Shown here: in pieces, positions 48,481-60,348 of the stretch | Layout of the letters: the number at the start of each line of letters is the position of its first letter | Position numbering within the stretch: position 1 is the first letter of the stretch | Assembly (NCBI GenBank): GCA_030248065.1 | Contig: JASAMV010001180.1 | Coordinates: 1-64,000 of the forward strand | From: Rhynchonema sp. JSB1_4 | Taxonomy: Eukaryota > Nematoda > Chromadorea > Monhysterida > Xyalidae | DNA: 64,000 nucleotides | Direction: 5' to 3' | Notes under the pieces: model-generated | The model's database searches: none | Told to the model about the DNA's origin: nothing | Seen by the model: the letters and a program-made list of their open reading frames with translations, nothing else | Made by a program: the position numbers and the translations under genes

Positions 48481-49182
48481 CAGGGTTGTTTCAAAAAAAA
48501 AGTGGTTAATTAAAAAATTTCTTTTTTAAAAAAAATTTTTTTTTAAAACTCAGATTTTGCTTTTTTTAATAAAAAAAGTTGCCCAAAAAGGGCTGAAATG
48601 TCCAAAAATGGCCTTTTTCGAGGCCAAAAATTGGCACTTTTTTCCTGTGGACGGGACAATTTTTCCAAAATCGCGCCTGCGGCTCCCTGTATTGTCCCCA
48701 AATCCGTACAGGGATGCGCGGGGCTGGTCTTTTATAGTGATGTGGCACCGATAATGTACTACTGCATGCTACTACACATGTATATACATAGGTCTGGTGC
48801 AAAACCGGGCGCGCAAAGTCGATCTGACACGCAAGATTTGGGCTGTAATCGATATTTTGATGGTCGTATGTCAGATATACGGCATTAGATGCATTAAAAT
48901 ACGTTGTACGGCATGCTACAATACATCAGAGTAACATCGTTAGTCAACATCAACCTCAGACTGGTAGAAGACCATAGAATCTGCACAATACTACCGGGTG
49001 TCACCGCACAAGTTGGGTCACAGGCGAAAATTTTTCAATTTTTGAAAAATATGTTGGATCGATTTCATTTCTCCTGAAACGTCGTTTGCAACCTAATAAA
49101 AAAAAATTTCGTCAAAAAAAAATCAAAAAAAAATTTTTTTTTAAAAAGCTCGTTAATAAAAAAAATTTTTTTTTCAGCCCTG
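48481..49182. mobile_element. hAT-like non-autonomous element, copy 3 (right only)
   Basis: Starts CAGGGTTGTTTCAAAAAA and ends with TTTTTTTTTCAGCCCTG, with a perfect 8-bp target duplication CTTGTGCG (48473-48480, 49183-49190). The left arm has the single empty site at about 15866-15873. The interior differs from copies 1 and 2 apart from A/T-rich ends, so it is a separate subfamily. It interrupts the MAAAAISES frame. Confidence 0.93.
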
Positions 49183-49305
49183 CTTGTGCGTTGTATCCTG
49201 TTGGATTCAGGCTGGCCGTTTCCATTGGACCCGTATATGGAGCAATGTTCGCTGTCGACTCGCTAATAGCTGCTGCTGCCATCGGGGCTTATAGTAATGT
49301 GGTCT

Positions 49306-49414
49306 AATCATCTCGTCAAATAAAGTTGTCGAACACTACTGTACAGTATGTATACTTAGTTTTCGCGCTCATTTGGGACTCATGTGTTCGACGACTTTCT
49401 TTGACGAGATGATT
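49306..49414. mobile_element. Small foldback element AATCATCTCGTCAA (right copy)
   Basis: Mirror copy of 15636-15747 with inverted AATCATCTCGTCAA ends and internal TCGAACAC blocks. Confidence 0.75.
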
Positions 49415-50080
49415 TGACGAGCAGAAAACCGTTAGCCGTACTATCGATTTTGCACTTGCTCACCAGTTTTATTTATTTGTGCAGTGATTGGTATTGTATA
49501 ATTATCCCAATAGTGGGCTGGCAACTTCCTTGCGCCGCAGAGAGAAAAGAAGAACAAGATCTGATTCACATGAGGCTGCCTCAAACTGGTCCTATAGTAG
49601 ATACCTGTGTAATTGGTCTGTGGTGTGCGTTGTTTGCTGCTCGGTTGACATGCCCTGATGCTTAAAAGATCGAATCAAACACATTCAGGCGGGCGTGCAC
49701 ACGAAGAAAAATCAGCGAATCTGCATTGATGTTGAATTGCTAAGTGTACGAACTATCAGCTCACCCGGCACCACCAATCCCTCAAACTGCATTATCGTGC
49801 CATATGTTGCTCTGACGTGGCGTGGAAGACTGGGTACGTGGGTTATCGCCCACTTTTTATGCCGCATGTTCGTGTGCTTTGAAACAGCTGACGCGCGCCG
49901 GAAATAGCAAGTAAAACCGATTAGAATCATAGTCGACGGTCTTCGTTGTCTTGAATTATTTTGGCGTCGCGCTGTTCAATGATTAAAAACTTATCGGCTG
50001 ATTTGCTATCTTGGACGACCGTCAGCTGCTACGGCGCACACACACACACACTTATCACGTTAAGGAATAAGTTTGTACAA

Positions 50081-50449
50081 GTTGAAAAATCTTTGCTCCG
50101 GCAAACAAACCAGTGGAAATATGGCTCTCACCATTTATATAAAAGTTTAATACAAGAGGCAAAGAAGTTTCTCAAGTCTAATCGAGACAGTTTATGCCTG
50201 ACTGAACTTCATTTCAAGTTAAAGATTCGGACCCAAGCGATATTTGTGGTAATCATCTGCAAGTGTGAAATCCTTGGATTGCCACAAATATGGCTTGGGT
50301 CTGAATCTTCAACATTAATTAAACTTCAGTCAGGCAAACTGTCTCGATTTGACTTGAGAAACTTGTTTGCCTCTTATGTTCAACCTGTGTATGAACGGTG
50401 AGAGCCACATTTCCGCTGGTTTCTTTGCCAGAGCAAACGTTTTTCAAAG
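50081..50449. mobile_element. Long foldback element (right arm copy)
   Basis: Mirror of 14609-14978 with the same inverted structure and interior blocks. Confidence 0.85.
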
Positions 50450-50650
50450 GGTATCTCATTTTTACATCGAGTTGGCAAAAATCACTTGATCAAGTAATCT
50501 CAGTGCCATATGACAGTACCAATGGGTATTCCGCAGTCCGACCTCGACGAACCCAAAAATATGTCCTTAGTTATGTCGTTGCCTGAGTAATTAAGGCGTC
50601 GCCTGTGCCAACGCATTTGCAACACACAACGCAGAAAAACTTAATGTTTC

Positions 50651-50953
50651 ATGCCATATCGAGCTAAACGAATCTCAAATTTGAATTCAGTGTTGTTGAA
50701 AACATCTGTGTGCAAGTTTTCACCACAATTGGAGCATTTTTCAACATTCAGTTCTGGACTCGATCAAGGTTTCCGGGCTCTAATCATGACCTACAATAAA
50801 ACGCTTGACACCATTAAATTTGTCGACCCCAAAAACCCCGTACCGCACATGTTATTGGTACCATCAAGATGGTTCTATTTATCAGGGACCAAAGTTTTGA
50901 TAGAAGCAGAAGAAGAATTCTGCGCACTTTTTTCGCAACGTTTGGTCTCGTAA
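50651..50953 (+). CDS. Repeat-borne ORF 'MPYRAKRISNLNSV' (right arm)
   Basis: 100 codons, one residue different from 14105-14407 (Trp for Cys in the SRxFYLSG segment). It lies upstream of lectin B on the same strand. No domain recognised. Confidence 0.35.
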   Translation: MPYRAKRISNLNSVLLKTSVCKFSPQLEHFSTFSSGLDQGFRALIMTYNKTLDTIKFVDPKNPVPHMLLVPSRWFYLSGTKVLIEAEEEFCALFSQRLVS

Positions 50954-51159
50954 CATTAGACTCCCTTTACTGATGTTTAAACACCCAAGTTTTGCACACA
51001 CCATGTAGCATAAGCGGATATAACTGTATGTAAGGTATTGATCAATTGAAGCTTCCTAGGAATTTTTACGAGCTAAAGAAAATTTTACAATTCACTCGAG
51101 CCATGTTTGGGACATGCGCTACCGCACATGCCCCGATAAAATCGCGAAGCACAATGATA

Positions 51160-51433
51160 TTGGTCGCACAATAACTTTATAAGAATTGGTCAAATTTTTT
51201 TCCTGAATCGCAAAGAGGGAAAGTGACGGGGCAGTGACGTTGCGTTGCGCGATCGCACACAAAACACGTTGTAAAGAGAATGTTTCAGACCTGCGGCAAC
51301 GTGGTTGATCTGCTGGATTATTTTCAGGTGAAAATGTTTTGTGAGAATCACAAATAGCACAGTGGTTAAGAGTGACTGAACGTGAAAATCAGGATTGATT
51401 TGATGAATTCTTATCTAGTCATTGTGCGACCAA
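51160..51433. mobile_element. TA-flanked MITE with TTGGTCGCACAAT ends, right only
   Basis: Ends TTGGTCGCACAATAACTTTA and inverted CATTGTGCGACCAA, with TA target duplications (51158-51159, 51434-51435). The left arm shows the empty TA at about 13900. It is 274 bases, non-coding, and inserted about 100 bases upstream of the lectin B start. Confidence 0.92.
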
Positions 51434-51528
51434 TACCAACTTCATTTTGCTCTATACTGATTTGATCATCTTTTGACGTTTTAGTTGCGAGTTGACATAG
51501 CAATTAATACTTTTAATCAGTGGATAGA

Positions 51529-53313
51529 ATGTTCAACACCCTGCCCGTGTTGTTGCCCCTGGCATTGGCCTGCGTCGTGGTCGTAGCCACAAGTGACCAT
51601 ACACATGAGGGCAGCGCATCACCCGGACTCAACACCACAAAGTCGTTGAGTGAGTGTTATGGTTTCCTTTAAATTCTCTTTTGCTTCTAAATTTTGAACG
51701 ATTTTAGCAGTGACATTATTTGTGCGTAAGGTTGAAGTGTTCAGTTGTGAAGAGCTGGACTACTGAGCTTAAACACATCTGGCAGTGCAACATATAGCAT
51801 TTGCTTCATGAACGAACTGATTCGTACACTGTGCAACCGTTTGGCCCGGCCATGCATCATTGCTCATCTGCTTGTAGACTGCGCGGACGCCGCCAAAGGA
51901 TCGCCAGCACTCGACTATAATGGCCATTGCTACGTCATGGTGGATCCGAGATGGGCCGGCCAGCAATTTCACAGCTGGGATGGATCGCGGGAAAACTGTG
52001 TTTTGTGTGTCATCTTTAGTTACTATTCCCGTACCTAACATTGTACATAATGTTCTGCGCGCCTACAGGCATACTATGGCAGTCATTTCTCACGTACACA
52101 TGCAACCGAACTATTTTCCTTGATTTCTCATGCGCCCAAATGTTTTCCTTGATATATCAGGCAATACAACGGACGCCTGGCTTGGATCGAGGACTCGCAG
52201 ACCATGGTGGCGATTCTGGACTGGCTCAATTACGCTTGGCGGCCGTTGGGCGAGGGAGTTGGTCCATATCTTTGATCCTTTTCAACACCTCTCAGGCAAT
52301 CTTTTAATCTTTCCTCATTAATGTGTCACTTAACTGACCCTTGCAGTTCTGGGCTTATGTTGGCTTGAGGAGCTACCTCGGTGCTTGGGCCTGGTTCAGA
52401 GGAGATGGGTCCGTGGATCACTTTGCAACGTGGTTGCCGTGGCACCCAGGTATGTATAGTCCAGCCACGAACTCATGAGATGACTTATTTTGAAGTTGAC
52501 TTGTGCGGATCCAATAATGTTCCGGTTCCACGTGTTTCGGAAATGAAAGAAAGAGAAACGTATGTATTTTTTAAAGTACGCTCTCCACCTCGGTGCGTAA
52601 ATTCCCTTTTGACTCCCAAAACATTTGTGTGTTGAACAACGCTGCTGTTCGCGTAAGCACGCAACAAATTGAGGTCAGCCAGCTGGAAGTTGTCATCATG
52701 TCTCTCAGCCCGATCTCTTTCTTTTGTTTGCGAAAACCCGTGTAACCGGTGCATTTTTGAGTCCGGCCAGGCAAGCTTTGAAAAAAGTCGTCTCATGAGC
52801 TGGTGGTTTGACTATACAGTACATAAATAATGAATATACAGTAGGTATGGCACCAGAGGTGTCGTTGAAAAATCGAAAATTTCCCGTACCCAGCCCAAAT
52901 TTGGGCACATCTTCCATACATACCCCTAAAAATCAAAAATGTCCCATAACCAGGAGGCGCGTTGCTCCAAAAATTCAAAAATTTCCCATACCCGAGGGGG
53001 TTCTGAAAAAGTGACCTCAAAATTTTTGAAAGTGCCATAGATTGTCTAAAAATGAAAGAAACCAGCGTTTCTTACGCAAGCAAGCGATTTTTGACATTTT
53101 CATAAGCGAAGCATGGTCCAATCTCTGAGCTTCTCGAGATCAAAAAGTTATTTATTAAGGGTGTTTGTTCCCGAAACGAAAAATTTCCCATATTCTATAC
53201 CAGGGGAACCCTCGGGCGGTGATTGCGGTGGTCTGTGGTATTACGGCGGTGCCCTCGGACTGGACGACAACAAATGTGACCCGCTCCACGGTTCAATATG
53301 TCAAATTTACTGA
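51529..53313 (+). CDS. Secreted C-type lectin B (five exons, right copy)
   Basis: Start at 51529 with the signal MFNTLPVLLPLALACVVVVA. Exon 2 (about 51877-51999) ends SWDGSRENC. Exon 3 (about 52161-52261) has GRLAWIEDSQTMVAILDWLN. Exon 4 (about 52346-52449) has WAWFRGDGSVDHFATWLPWH. Exon 5 (about 53203-53313) has GEPSGGDCGGLWYYGGALGL and ends CQIY. One C-type lectin-like domain follows the signal. It is the only lectin on this arm. Its proximal upstream region differs from the left copy by the TA-MITE at 51160-51433. The acceptor of exon 5 (ATACCAG) falls in sequence resembling the CAGTGGTGTCGTTG MITE. Confidence 0.87.
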
Positions 53314-55148
53314 GATGGTTTGAGCGCTTCCAATCCCTCCTCCAATTGACGGATTATTGTCATGTCGTTAACCCAGCCGCAGTGTCATTCCCTACCGTAG
53401 TTTTCCATATAAACCCCACCGAATAGAGCCTCCGAGGGTTTTATTCGGAAACGTTTCCGAACAGAGCCCTTGGGGTCTGTATTTGGGGCAAAAAGTTTGA
53501 AAAAATTGATCCTGTGATCATTGATTTTCAATATTAAAAGTGGCCACATATCGGTCTTTTTCCTCATCAAGACTGTTCAAATGTTTCATGAAAACATGCA
53601 TTGGAATGCCTATAAAGTAGTTGCGTGATAACAATCGGTGATGTTGGCAATCAGTTCAAGAACTTTCAAAAAACCTTCCTGCAGGCACGTTTCCGAATAG
53701 AGCGCCGAGGGCTATATTTAGGTAAAAAATTTTCAAGAAAAACGGCCGCCTGCTGTATACATACGTTCCTCGCGCTCATAAAGGCTGCTTGACTTTGGTG
53801 ATGGTTTCGTTTTGATTTGATCAAATCTGTATATCTGAATAGTTATAAGATCAAGGAGGCATCAATCACTATCATAATTATTAAATTATATTTGTGGACA
53901 CTTTCCATCCATCCAACGTATTCATGTTGTTGGCTATCCTGGTGTTTCATTATTATCGTAAAACTGTTACCTTAATCATTATTTTATTTTGTTTAACATG
54001 ATTTCCCACATGCATAGCGCGTTTGCATTGACACCTGGCAATGAAGGTGCAAAAACACAAATCAAGATCAAAATCCGAAAAATGTGTTTTATTGGTTCAT
54101 GTACCGCGTATTGACACTATTAAGTGAAATGAAGTAAGTGAATTATGTTCTTCGTTAAGTGAAGCGGTAATAATGGCACTACGTGTAAGTTGCACAGCAC
54201 ACGCAGGATCCCAGAGACAAGAGATCACACACAGCTCATTGTATGAGTATTCGTCACTGTTGATAATCACTTTCACGGTCGTCTGCTGATTGATGTCGAC
54301 TCCCCCCGTTCACTGCTTGCGTCTTCAATCGATCGATCGGTTGGACTATTTGCTCATAACCAGGGTTGAAAAAAATATTTAGAGCACTGTTTAAAAAAAA
54401 CAACAAAAAAATCACTTTTTTTGAAAGTAATTTTTAATTAGAAAAAGTAGCGCAAACGCCGTTTCAGGTGAAATGGGTGTTCTGTGTTGTACGTTGTTTG
54501 CTGCTCGGTTGACATGCCCTGATGTGTGACATTGGACACGCCTTCTTCAATGTGCTGATCAACGAACTGGATGCTGTGTGTGCGGAGTGCGTTGAGCATT
54601 GTTGAACATGAAAATTCAAACGGACTGGCTCAACGCTGATCATTATCGCCGTTTCTCTTTCTCCTGTAAATCGTAAATTGAATCTCTCTCGTAAATCAGT
54701 TGTTGCCGAGTAGAAGTGGAGAACGTTTGGGCGTCGCGATATTTTAGTTTAGTGGCTTTCTTTATGCTCAAACTCTTTATACGTGAGGACCACTGTAACG
54801 CTATTTTGGTAAAATACACGCTCAGCTACTGTAGTGAACCAGTAATAGTGAATAAATAATAATTTCGGGTATGCCATTGTAAAAGGGGGCAGACTGTCAG
54901 TGACATACCGTACCGAGAATCCCTCCCCCCAATACGAATGTAGGTCCCAGTGGGGGCTTATTCGGAAGATTTTGATGCATCCATGCTCATTTTCAGCGAT
55001 GCTTCATGTGCTTGTATCTGTATGTACATAGCGGGGGCGTATTCGGGAAATTACATATTTTGTTCAAAAATCTCAAATCCGGTGTATGCACCAAATACTA
55101 GCCTCTCCAGAGGACTTACCGTATTTGGCATTCTAGAGTAATTATACC
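53314..55148. other. Lectin 3' flank and junction region (right), no gene
   Basis: 53315-54125 is the single right-arm copy of the lectin tail unit. 54361-54470 is a degenerate CAGGGTTG element shared with the left. 54753-54904 is unique to the right and marks where about 6.8 kb of left-arm sequence (3095-9925) has no counterpart. Confidence 0.55.
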
Positions 55149-55397
55149 TCAACTCAAAACTAACGCCTCGATCGCGAATTGTATCTTGTACGGCACCGTA
55201 GCGTTCGGCCACAGCGCTGACGGTCGACGTTCAGCAGCATGCACACGTCCATTGGGTCCCTCCGCTTCCTTCCTCCGTTCACTCTCCAATTGCAACAAAC
55301 GTGACGTCATGTCGTCAGTCAGAAAGGGTTGATCTCGTGGAACCAGCTCTACAAATGGAATCTTGGCGTCACACGGGCCGAAACAGCAACGCGTCAC
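55149..55397 (-). CDS. Astacin-like exon (right copy, open)
   Basis: Open frame containing FVELVPRDQPFLTDDMTSRL, then a charged segment and RRPSALWPNATVPYKI. The last motif resembles the first residues of mature astacin-family zinc metalloproteases, preceded by a propeptide-like stretch with a possible acceptor (TTTGTAG). The catalytic HExxHxxGxxH exon was not seen. The frame ends soon after VPYKIQFAIEALVLS, so either the donor lies before this or the gene is a remnant. Confidence 0.4.
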   Translation of the reverse strand: MTRCCFGPCDAKIPFVELVPRDQPFLTDDMTSRLLQLESERRKEAEGPNGRVHAAERRPSALWPNATVPYKIQFAIEALVLS

Positions 55398-55717
55398 TGG
55401 TCTTGCACCCTCACCTTATCGCTTGGCTATTTGATTGGATTATATTTTTTCTGCAAGGCAGGCCTCAACCCAACGCAAGTCATTGGATTCTTTGATCATA
55501 CGGATTGACCTCGGCCTTCCCTTTTGCGTACGCACCTTTCAGATCCACCGAGCTCGGGTTCTGAACGCATCGCGAGTGCTCGTTGCACAAGAAACGACTG
55601 CGTTCCGAGCGGCAAGCGTCGCGCAGTGACTCGCATGGGTCAACGTCGCTTCGAAACTGAAATCAGGCATGTCACGAAATCATAAAATTAGTCGCGCAAT
55701 AATTTCATAACCAACCT

Positions 55718-55895
55718 GGGCTAATATTGCAGTGGTCAACATAGGTGGTCAAATCGCTCTCAGCTCACATTAGGGTCGTGCGTGCATTCATCCCCGAATG
55801 CCACGTATTATTAATTTTCTCGCGCTCACTCGGGGCTGCTGTGAGTTGACGAAGTGATTTGACCATATTTGAGTTGACCACTGTAATATTAGCCC
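55718..55895. mobile_element. MITE with GGGCTAATATT termini (right copy)
   Basis: Mirror of 2091-2268, essentially identical in sequence. Confidence 0.75.
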
Positions 55896-56426
55896 ACAAC
55901 CTGAGCGTTGGTCTGCGTGCAGCAGCAAAACGCAGCAACACACGTGATGAGAAGGTAATGCGTCATTAATTGTGAATTTGGTCAGGGTTCGTGAGCTGCA
56001 AAAGCACCAGATTGAGGTTATCGTTTATACTCAAAAAGCAGAGCACCTTTAAACGATGTCAGAATACAAATGTGCAACTGTTTGGTTGGGTACTGGTTTT
56101 TAAGTGATAGTGCAATGGTTATAAAAAACTCCTGCTTTGAGTTTCGTGGAGAAAAATTTCGTATTGCGTGCAACCCATTTTAGCGAAACACGCGCTGGTG
56201 TGACTCATTTCTTCTCTTTCTCATGGACGCACAAAATCGTTTAAACAGCGCAGCTTAATTGTAATTGACAGCAAGGTTGCGAAATATTTCCGGTATATGA
56301 CGCACAGGTTACACAAGAACGGGTACTACAGATGTGATTAGTGCAAATTAGTGTCATCGTTTGAAAAATTGATAACAGTCCTGAAATTGTGAAACTTTAT
56401 CGAAACTTGGTCTGCGTGTCTTCAAT

Positions 56427-56684
56427 ATGAGTATTGCGAATGAGGCAAAAAGCCGTGTTGTTGTGCCAATAAGGACGCAAACAAAGCGTGCTATGGCACT
56501 AAATTTGAAAAATACTGTGACATCACAACGTGACTTGGAGATCTGGCAATCAGCCCAAAACTTGATAAAACCGAATCCGCGGATAAATTACAAAAATATC
56601 TTCCCCCGCAAAGAAGAACACCGTTCAAACAATATGCGTGGTGAAGTTTGTCACATACTTGTAGGCCGCTTTAAATATTATTGA
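56427..56684 (+). CDS. 85-codon ORF, unknown (right copy)
   Basis: Same 85-residue product as 1302-1559 and apparently the same nucleotides. It converges on the Kelch gene, whose stop is at 56725-56727. No domain recognised. Confidence 0.3.
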   Translation: MSIANEAKSRVVVPIRTQTKRAMALNLKNTVTSQRDLEIWQSAQNLIKPNPRINYKNIFPRKEEHRSNNMRGEVCHILVGRFKYY

Positions 56685-56724
56685 AGGTGGACAATTTTAA
56701 ACCAGCAATCTGAATAGTTTTCAA

Positions 56725-59345
56725 TTAAATTTTTGGCCAAATAGCAGCCGCGAACGGGTCGCCCATGGTGTTGAAAATCTTCACATCTGGCACTGTTGCC
56801 CACTGGTCATGTCTGAACAAGTCCACATAAAAGTACGTCCCTTGGGTGGTGTCATTTGCGTGAATGTAGCCCATGCCACCAAACATCACCAACTGATCGC
56901 CGGGCGCCACAAACATGTTGAAGTTGATCAAGCGATGGGTCATGGGTGCCATGGCGTGCCAAGCGTTGTCTTTGATTGAGTACCGCTCGCACGATGCAAG
57001 AATGTTGTTGACTGACCCGACGCTCATGCCACCGCAGACCTGAAGCAGAAAATACATATAACAAAAAAACTAACACTGATAATATTTTTCGCCCTGCAAT
57101 TTTTACGTGAACGACGAACGACACGGTTTGAGCACCGAATACGGCCGTTCATCTGCTCAACGCTGTGTAACTCTGCATGGTCAATATTAGTGACTAAAAA
57201 CGGCTTTTTGACACCAGCACCACAAACAAGGTGGTCGACTGTGTACCACATCCCACAATTCGACATACCACAAACGTGTCTGCGTGTCGCACCATGGCGT
57301 GCGACCGACGTGGCTGGCGCATTGCTGCCGAATCCGACCAATTGTCCTTCTCGTACGAGTACACCATCAAACGATTCGATATGGCGCCGTTGCAGTTCAG
57401 GCCGCCGCTGATGTAGATCGAACCCTGATGAAAGTGACATTCACGCGCATGAACATCTGTTTGTGTGGCTGACACAATGTTGAATGGTACGCCAATGTGC
57501 TTATTGGCTGCCCGTTTCGATCGATTCCTGCGCTTTCGCAGACGGTCGGTGCACCAGGACATCGTCAGTGCGAATACACCAGGTGGCCACGTTATCCCAA
57601 GTGTTGCATAGAATGGACACGAACAATTGCACTCTTGTTGCAAAGCGTTTTGCTGGCGTTGTGTCACAAGTCAACAACACAAACGTGTGTACCGACCCCA
57701 TATTCCACGCCGGCTGCGGCAACAATACAGTAATCCGTTGGCAGTGGACGCAGATTCCACGTGGCATTCGGCTCAAGCGTGCTGATGAATTCACAACTTG
57801 TTGAACAAGGCTGCTGTACTTGCGAGTCACATCCACAAGTGTACAATAGATTGTAACCATGGGTACTGGTAAAGTTGAGGTATCCGACGATGGCTGCAAT
57901 TTAAAACAGGTCTGGATAGTTTTTGCATAATTTTTGTTGATATTCAAAAGCTTTCTGCTGATTCCAACTACTAACACAGATAGCGCCAGGCGGCCGTCGG
58001 GCTCATTTCTTGCCAACTGTTTTTGGATAGTAGCTCGACACCGCGACCTGCATAAGATTAGACGACACTGTGACATCATCGGTGTCTGTAATTGGCCGCA
58101 ATGATTCGACCAATCAACGGTCAGCTGGACCGTCCCAAAACAGTGTTGTGGAATCCAGGGGGATACTGTAATATCATTGCTCGTTGCACTTTACACAGTA
58201 TCGTAAATTTCTAGTTTCGTTGCCTCATGCATTCTTACAGACGCAGGGAAACTCCCGTTTGAAGTCGAAGCAGCCCGTTTGAAGTCGAAGCAGGCAACAA
58301 GCTCAACACAATCCACGCAGCTGGCTCGTTTGCGTTTCGGATGTTTCAGTCGCACAAGCTGTGTGTGTCAGTTGCGTGGCTTCTTGACTGTGTGCCTGCT
58401 TCGACTTCAAACGGGAGTTCCTGCGTCTGCAAAAATGCATGAGGCAGCGAAATTAGATGATTTAACGCCAAGATACCCGGAATCGCTCTTTGTTGATCTG
58501 TGAAATCAAATCACTTTTTTCCTGAACGATTTGACGTCAATTTAAAAATGCAAAGCGTGTGCTTCCCCTGACCCTGATGACACGTTGAAAACACAAGATT
58601 ATCTGCAGCTGGACAGACTAGCCATCAACGCTATTTTGGCTCGCTGTATTGAGATTTAGTGATATACTTCCAAGACTTTCAAGACTTTGAGATTTGGAGA
58701 TAAACATTTCCAAGATTTTGCAATTTGGAGATAAATCATTGAAATCTATACTACTAAAACAGGAAGACGTAAGTCTGTCTGTGTGTGGCCCCCTCCCTCG
58801 GAGGGGCGGACGGGTCAATTTTGACGGGCAGCTTTGGGTATGCTAACGGGTCTTCGGGGGGGGGGGGGTAGGTGGCCCGGCACGGGCGCGGCGCTGTAGC
58901 CGGGCCGTAGGCACGGGTCCCGGCTAGTGAAATATATAAGCTGCGCAAAAAGTTTGCCGTCGAAATCCGCACGCATACCATTGCTGTCATAAGCCCCGAT
59001 TGAATAGATGTCTTCACCAACGACAAGCATTTGTGGCTGGAAAGCCCCATCCGGCAGGGGAATGCTGGCATCCTTCTTCAGGCTGACGTGACCTTGGTTG
59101 TTCACTGATAGCACTTGAGCGATCGAACGAAGTTCGAAGAACATGATGTCAACTGAAGAAGACATGGGGTTTTCGAAAGAAAAAAGTGTCGAGTGTTACG
59201 ATCACACACAACGGGCAGAATAAGAATCTTTACCTGACTCTGTTTCTTCGTTAGTTTGGTTTAGCATTGGCGATGGCAGACAATTGGCAATAACAGTCAA
59301 CGAAAATAGCAATTCGAATATGATGAGACCGCGCCGGAAAATCAT
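56725..59345 (-). CDS. Secreted Kelch-repeat protein 1 (complete)
   Basis: Start at 59345 with a signal-like N-terminus (MIFRRGLIIFELLFSLTVIA). Exon 2 (from about 59152 down) has VDIMFFELRSIAQVL and QPQMLVVGEDIYSIGAYDSN. A Cys-rich exon (about 57905 to 57700) has CGCDSQVQQPCSTSCEF and DYCIVAAAGVEYG. A Kelch exon follows with GSIYISGGLNCNGAISNRLM, YSYEKDNW and RRSHAMV. The last exon (57041-56725) has VCGGMSVGSVNNILASCERY and GDQLVMFGGMGYI and ends AAIWPKI. The repeated GG, YxxxxxxW and VMFGG patterns indicate Kelch beta-propeller blades. A secreted Kelch with a Cys cluster is unlike the usual cytosolic BTB-Kelch adaptors. Exon order and split sites match the paralogue at 60349-62237. Confidence 0.8.
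58205..58455. mobile_element. Foldback element in Kelch 1 intron
   Basis: TTTCGTTGCCTCATGCAT at the left and ATGCATGAGGCAGCGAAA at the right are inverted partners, followed inward by CAGACGCAGG and CCCGTTTGAAGTCGAAGCAG on both sides. The CCCGTTTGAAGTCGAAGCAG block is also duplicated in tandem on the left side. Confidence 0.75.
58745..58927. mobile_element. Helitron-like non-autonomous element in Kelch 1 intron
   Basis: Begins TCTATACTACTAAAACAGG after an A and ends GTCCCGGCTAG before a T, fitting the Helitron rules (5' TC, 3' CTRR, insertion between A and T). The last 40 bases can form GC-rich hairpins. It contains a run of about 15 G. It has no terminal inverted repeat. The element lies directly after exon 2, so it may set or disturb that exon's splice donor. 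Confidence 0.45.
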
Positions 59346-60348
59346 TTTGTATCCAGAATCGTTTTTTTTATATCCAGTCGAGGTGTGAAACGTTCAAAGG
59401 TGATCTGCGGTTGACTTTCTCTTTGTGTCAATATGAAGCAAAGTGCATAAAAACCGACACGCGAAGTTTTAAAACATCAACAACCGCAAAATGGAGGTCC
59501 TTATCAGCTGATAAGAAGTGCATGGTCGTGCACTTTCCTCCATTATGCACTCTAAAGCTGGAATAATATAGTTGATCGCGTGCGACCACTTTCCCAGGAG
59601 GATTGCACGCTGCTGCACTGCTCTTTGTTTTTGCAGTGTCCGGGCGTTTACATGACAGGTCCCCACTTATTGAATAAAATAGGAGGGAAAAAGTCCACCT
59701 TTGTCAAGAAACGTGAAGAAACCAAACTGGCTCTATCTTGGGCGCGACCAGAAAGAACCGCGACCACCTTGTCCGCATGAAGATAACAGTAGTTCATGTG
59801 TAGCGTGTGGAAGTTAAACAACGTGAATTAATAATAGCCTTTTATGTACTTCTTTATGGGTTTCTGGGCGTCGTTCAAATACCATTTGTGATCAAAACTG
59901 AAACTTTGAAATTTTACCAAAAAAGTTCAGCTGTTTCAAATTTTGGGCGCAACGACCATTTTTTGGGCGCGGCGACCACACTCGAATACATACTTACGGA
60001 TCATCCCTACTAATTTGAAAGTGCGGTTTTCGGATTGTTCTAAACGTGTTGCGTCTATTGGTATAAACAGGCCTCGATTGTTTCACACGTCCTGTAGGTA
60101 ATACGTGCAAACATGCGCTGGTCGCCGGTAGTGGTCGCCAGTCCCACTATAATCCCACCCTAATGGTGGCTTTTCGCGCATGTGCATTGTTCTTCCCACG
60201 GATGATGACTTTGATGCCGACCCGCATGTGCTTTTGGTACATGTAAGCTTTGTAACACTATTATCGTTCAACGCACTGCTTTTTTGATCGGTGTTTGATA
60301 ACGTATTCGTTTCATAGACACCCTAAATAGGCGTTTCGTCTCAGAAAT
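59346..60348. promoter_or_regulatory. Shared upstream region of divergent Kelch pair
   Basis: Separates the starts of two Kelch genes transcribed away from each other. It contains the 16-base palindrome cttatcagctgataag (about 59501-59516) and, adjacent, an inverted GTGCATGGTCGTGCAC. The part to 59607 is conserved on the left arm (998-1109), where it abuts the Kelch remnant. Regulatory function is inferred from position only. Confidence 0.4.

Larger units (their letters stand above)
33130..59607. repeat. Right arm of giant inverted repeat
   Basis: Reverse-complement partner of the left arm with the same gene order read outwards from the centre. Right-only insertions include 39775-40539, 40815-41439 (nested), 41994-42165, 42735-42958, about 46280-46450, 48481-49182, 51160-51433 and 54753-54900. 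The Kelch gene at 56725-59345 is complete here but mostly deleted on the left. Exons are nearly identical between arms while introns carry frequent substitutions and small indels. Confidence 0.95.
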
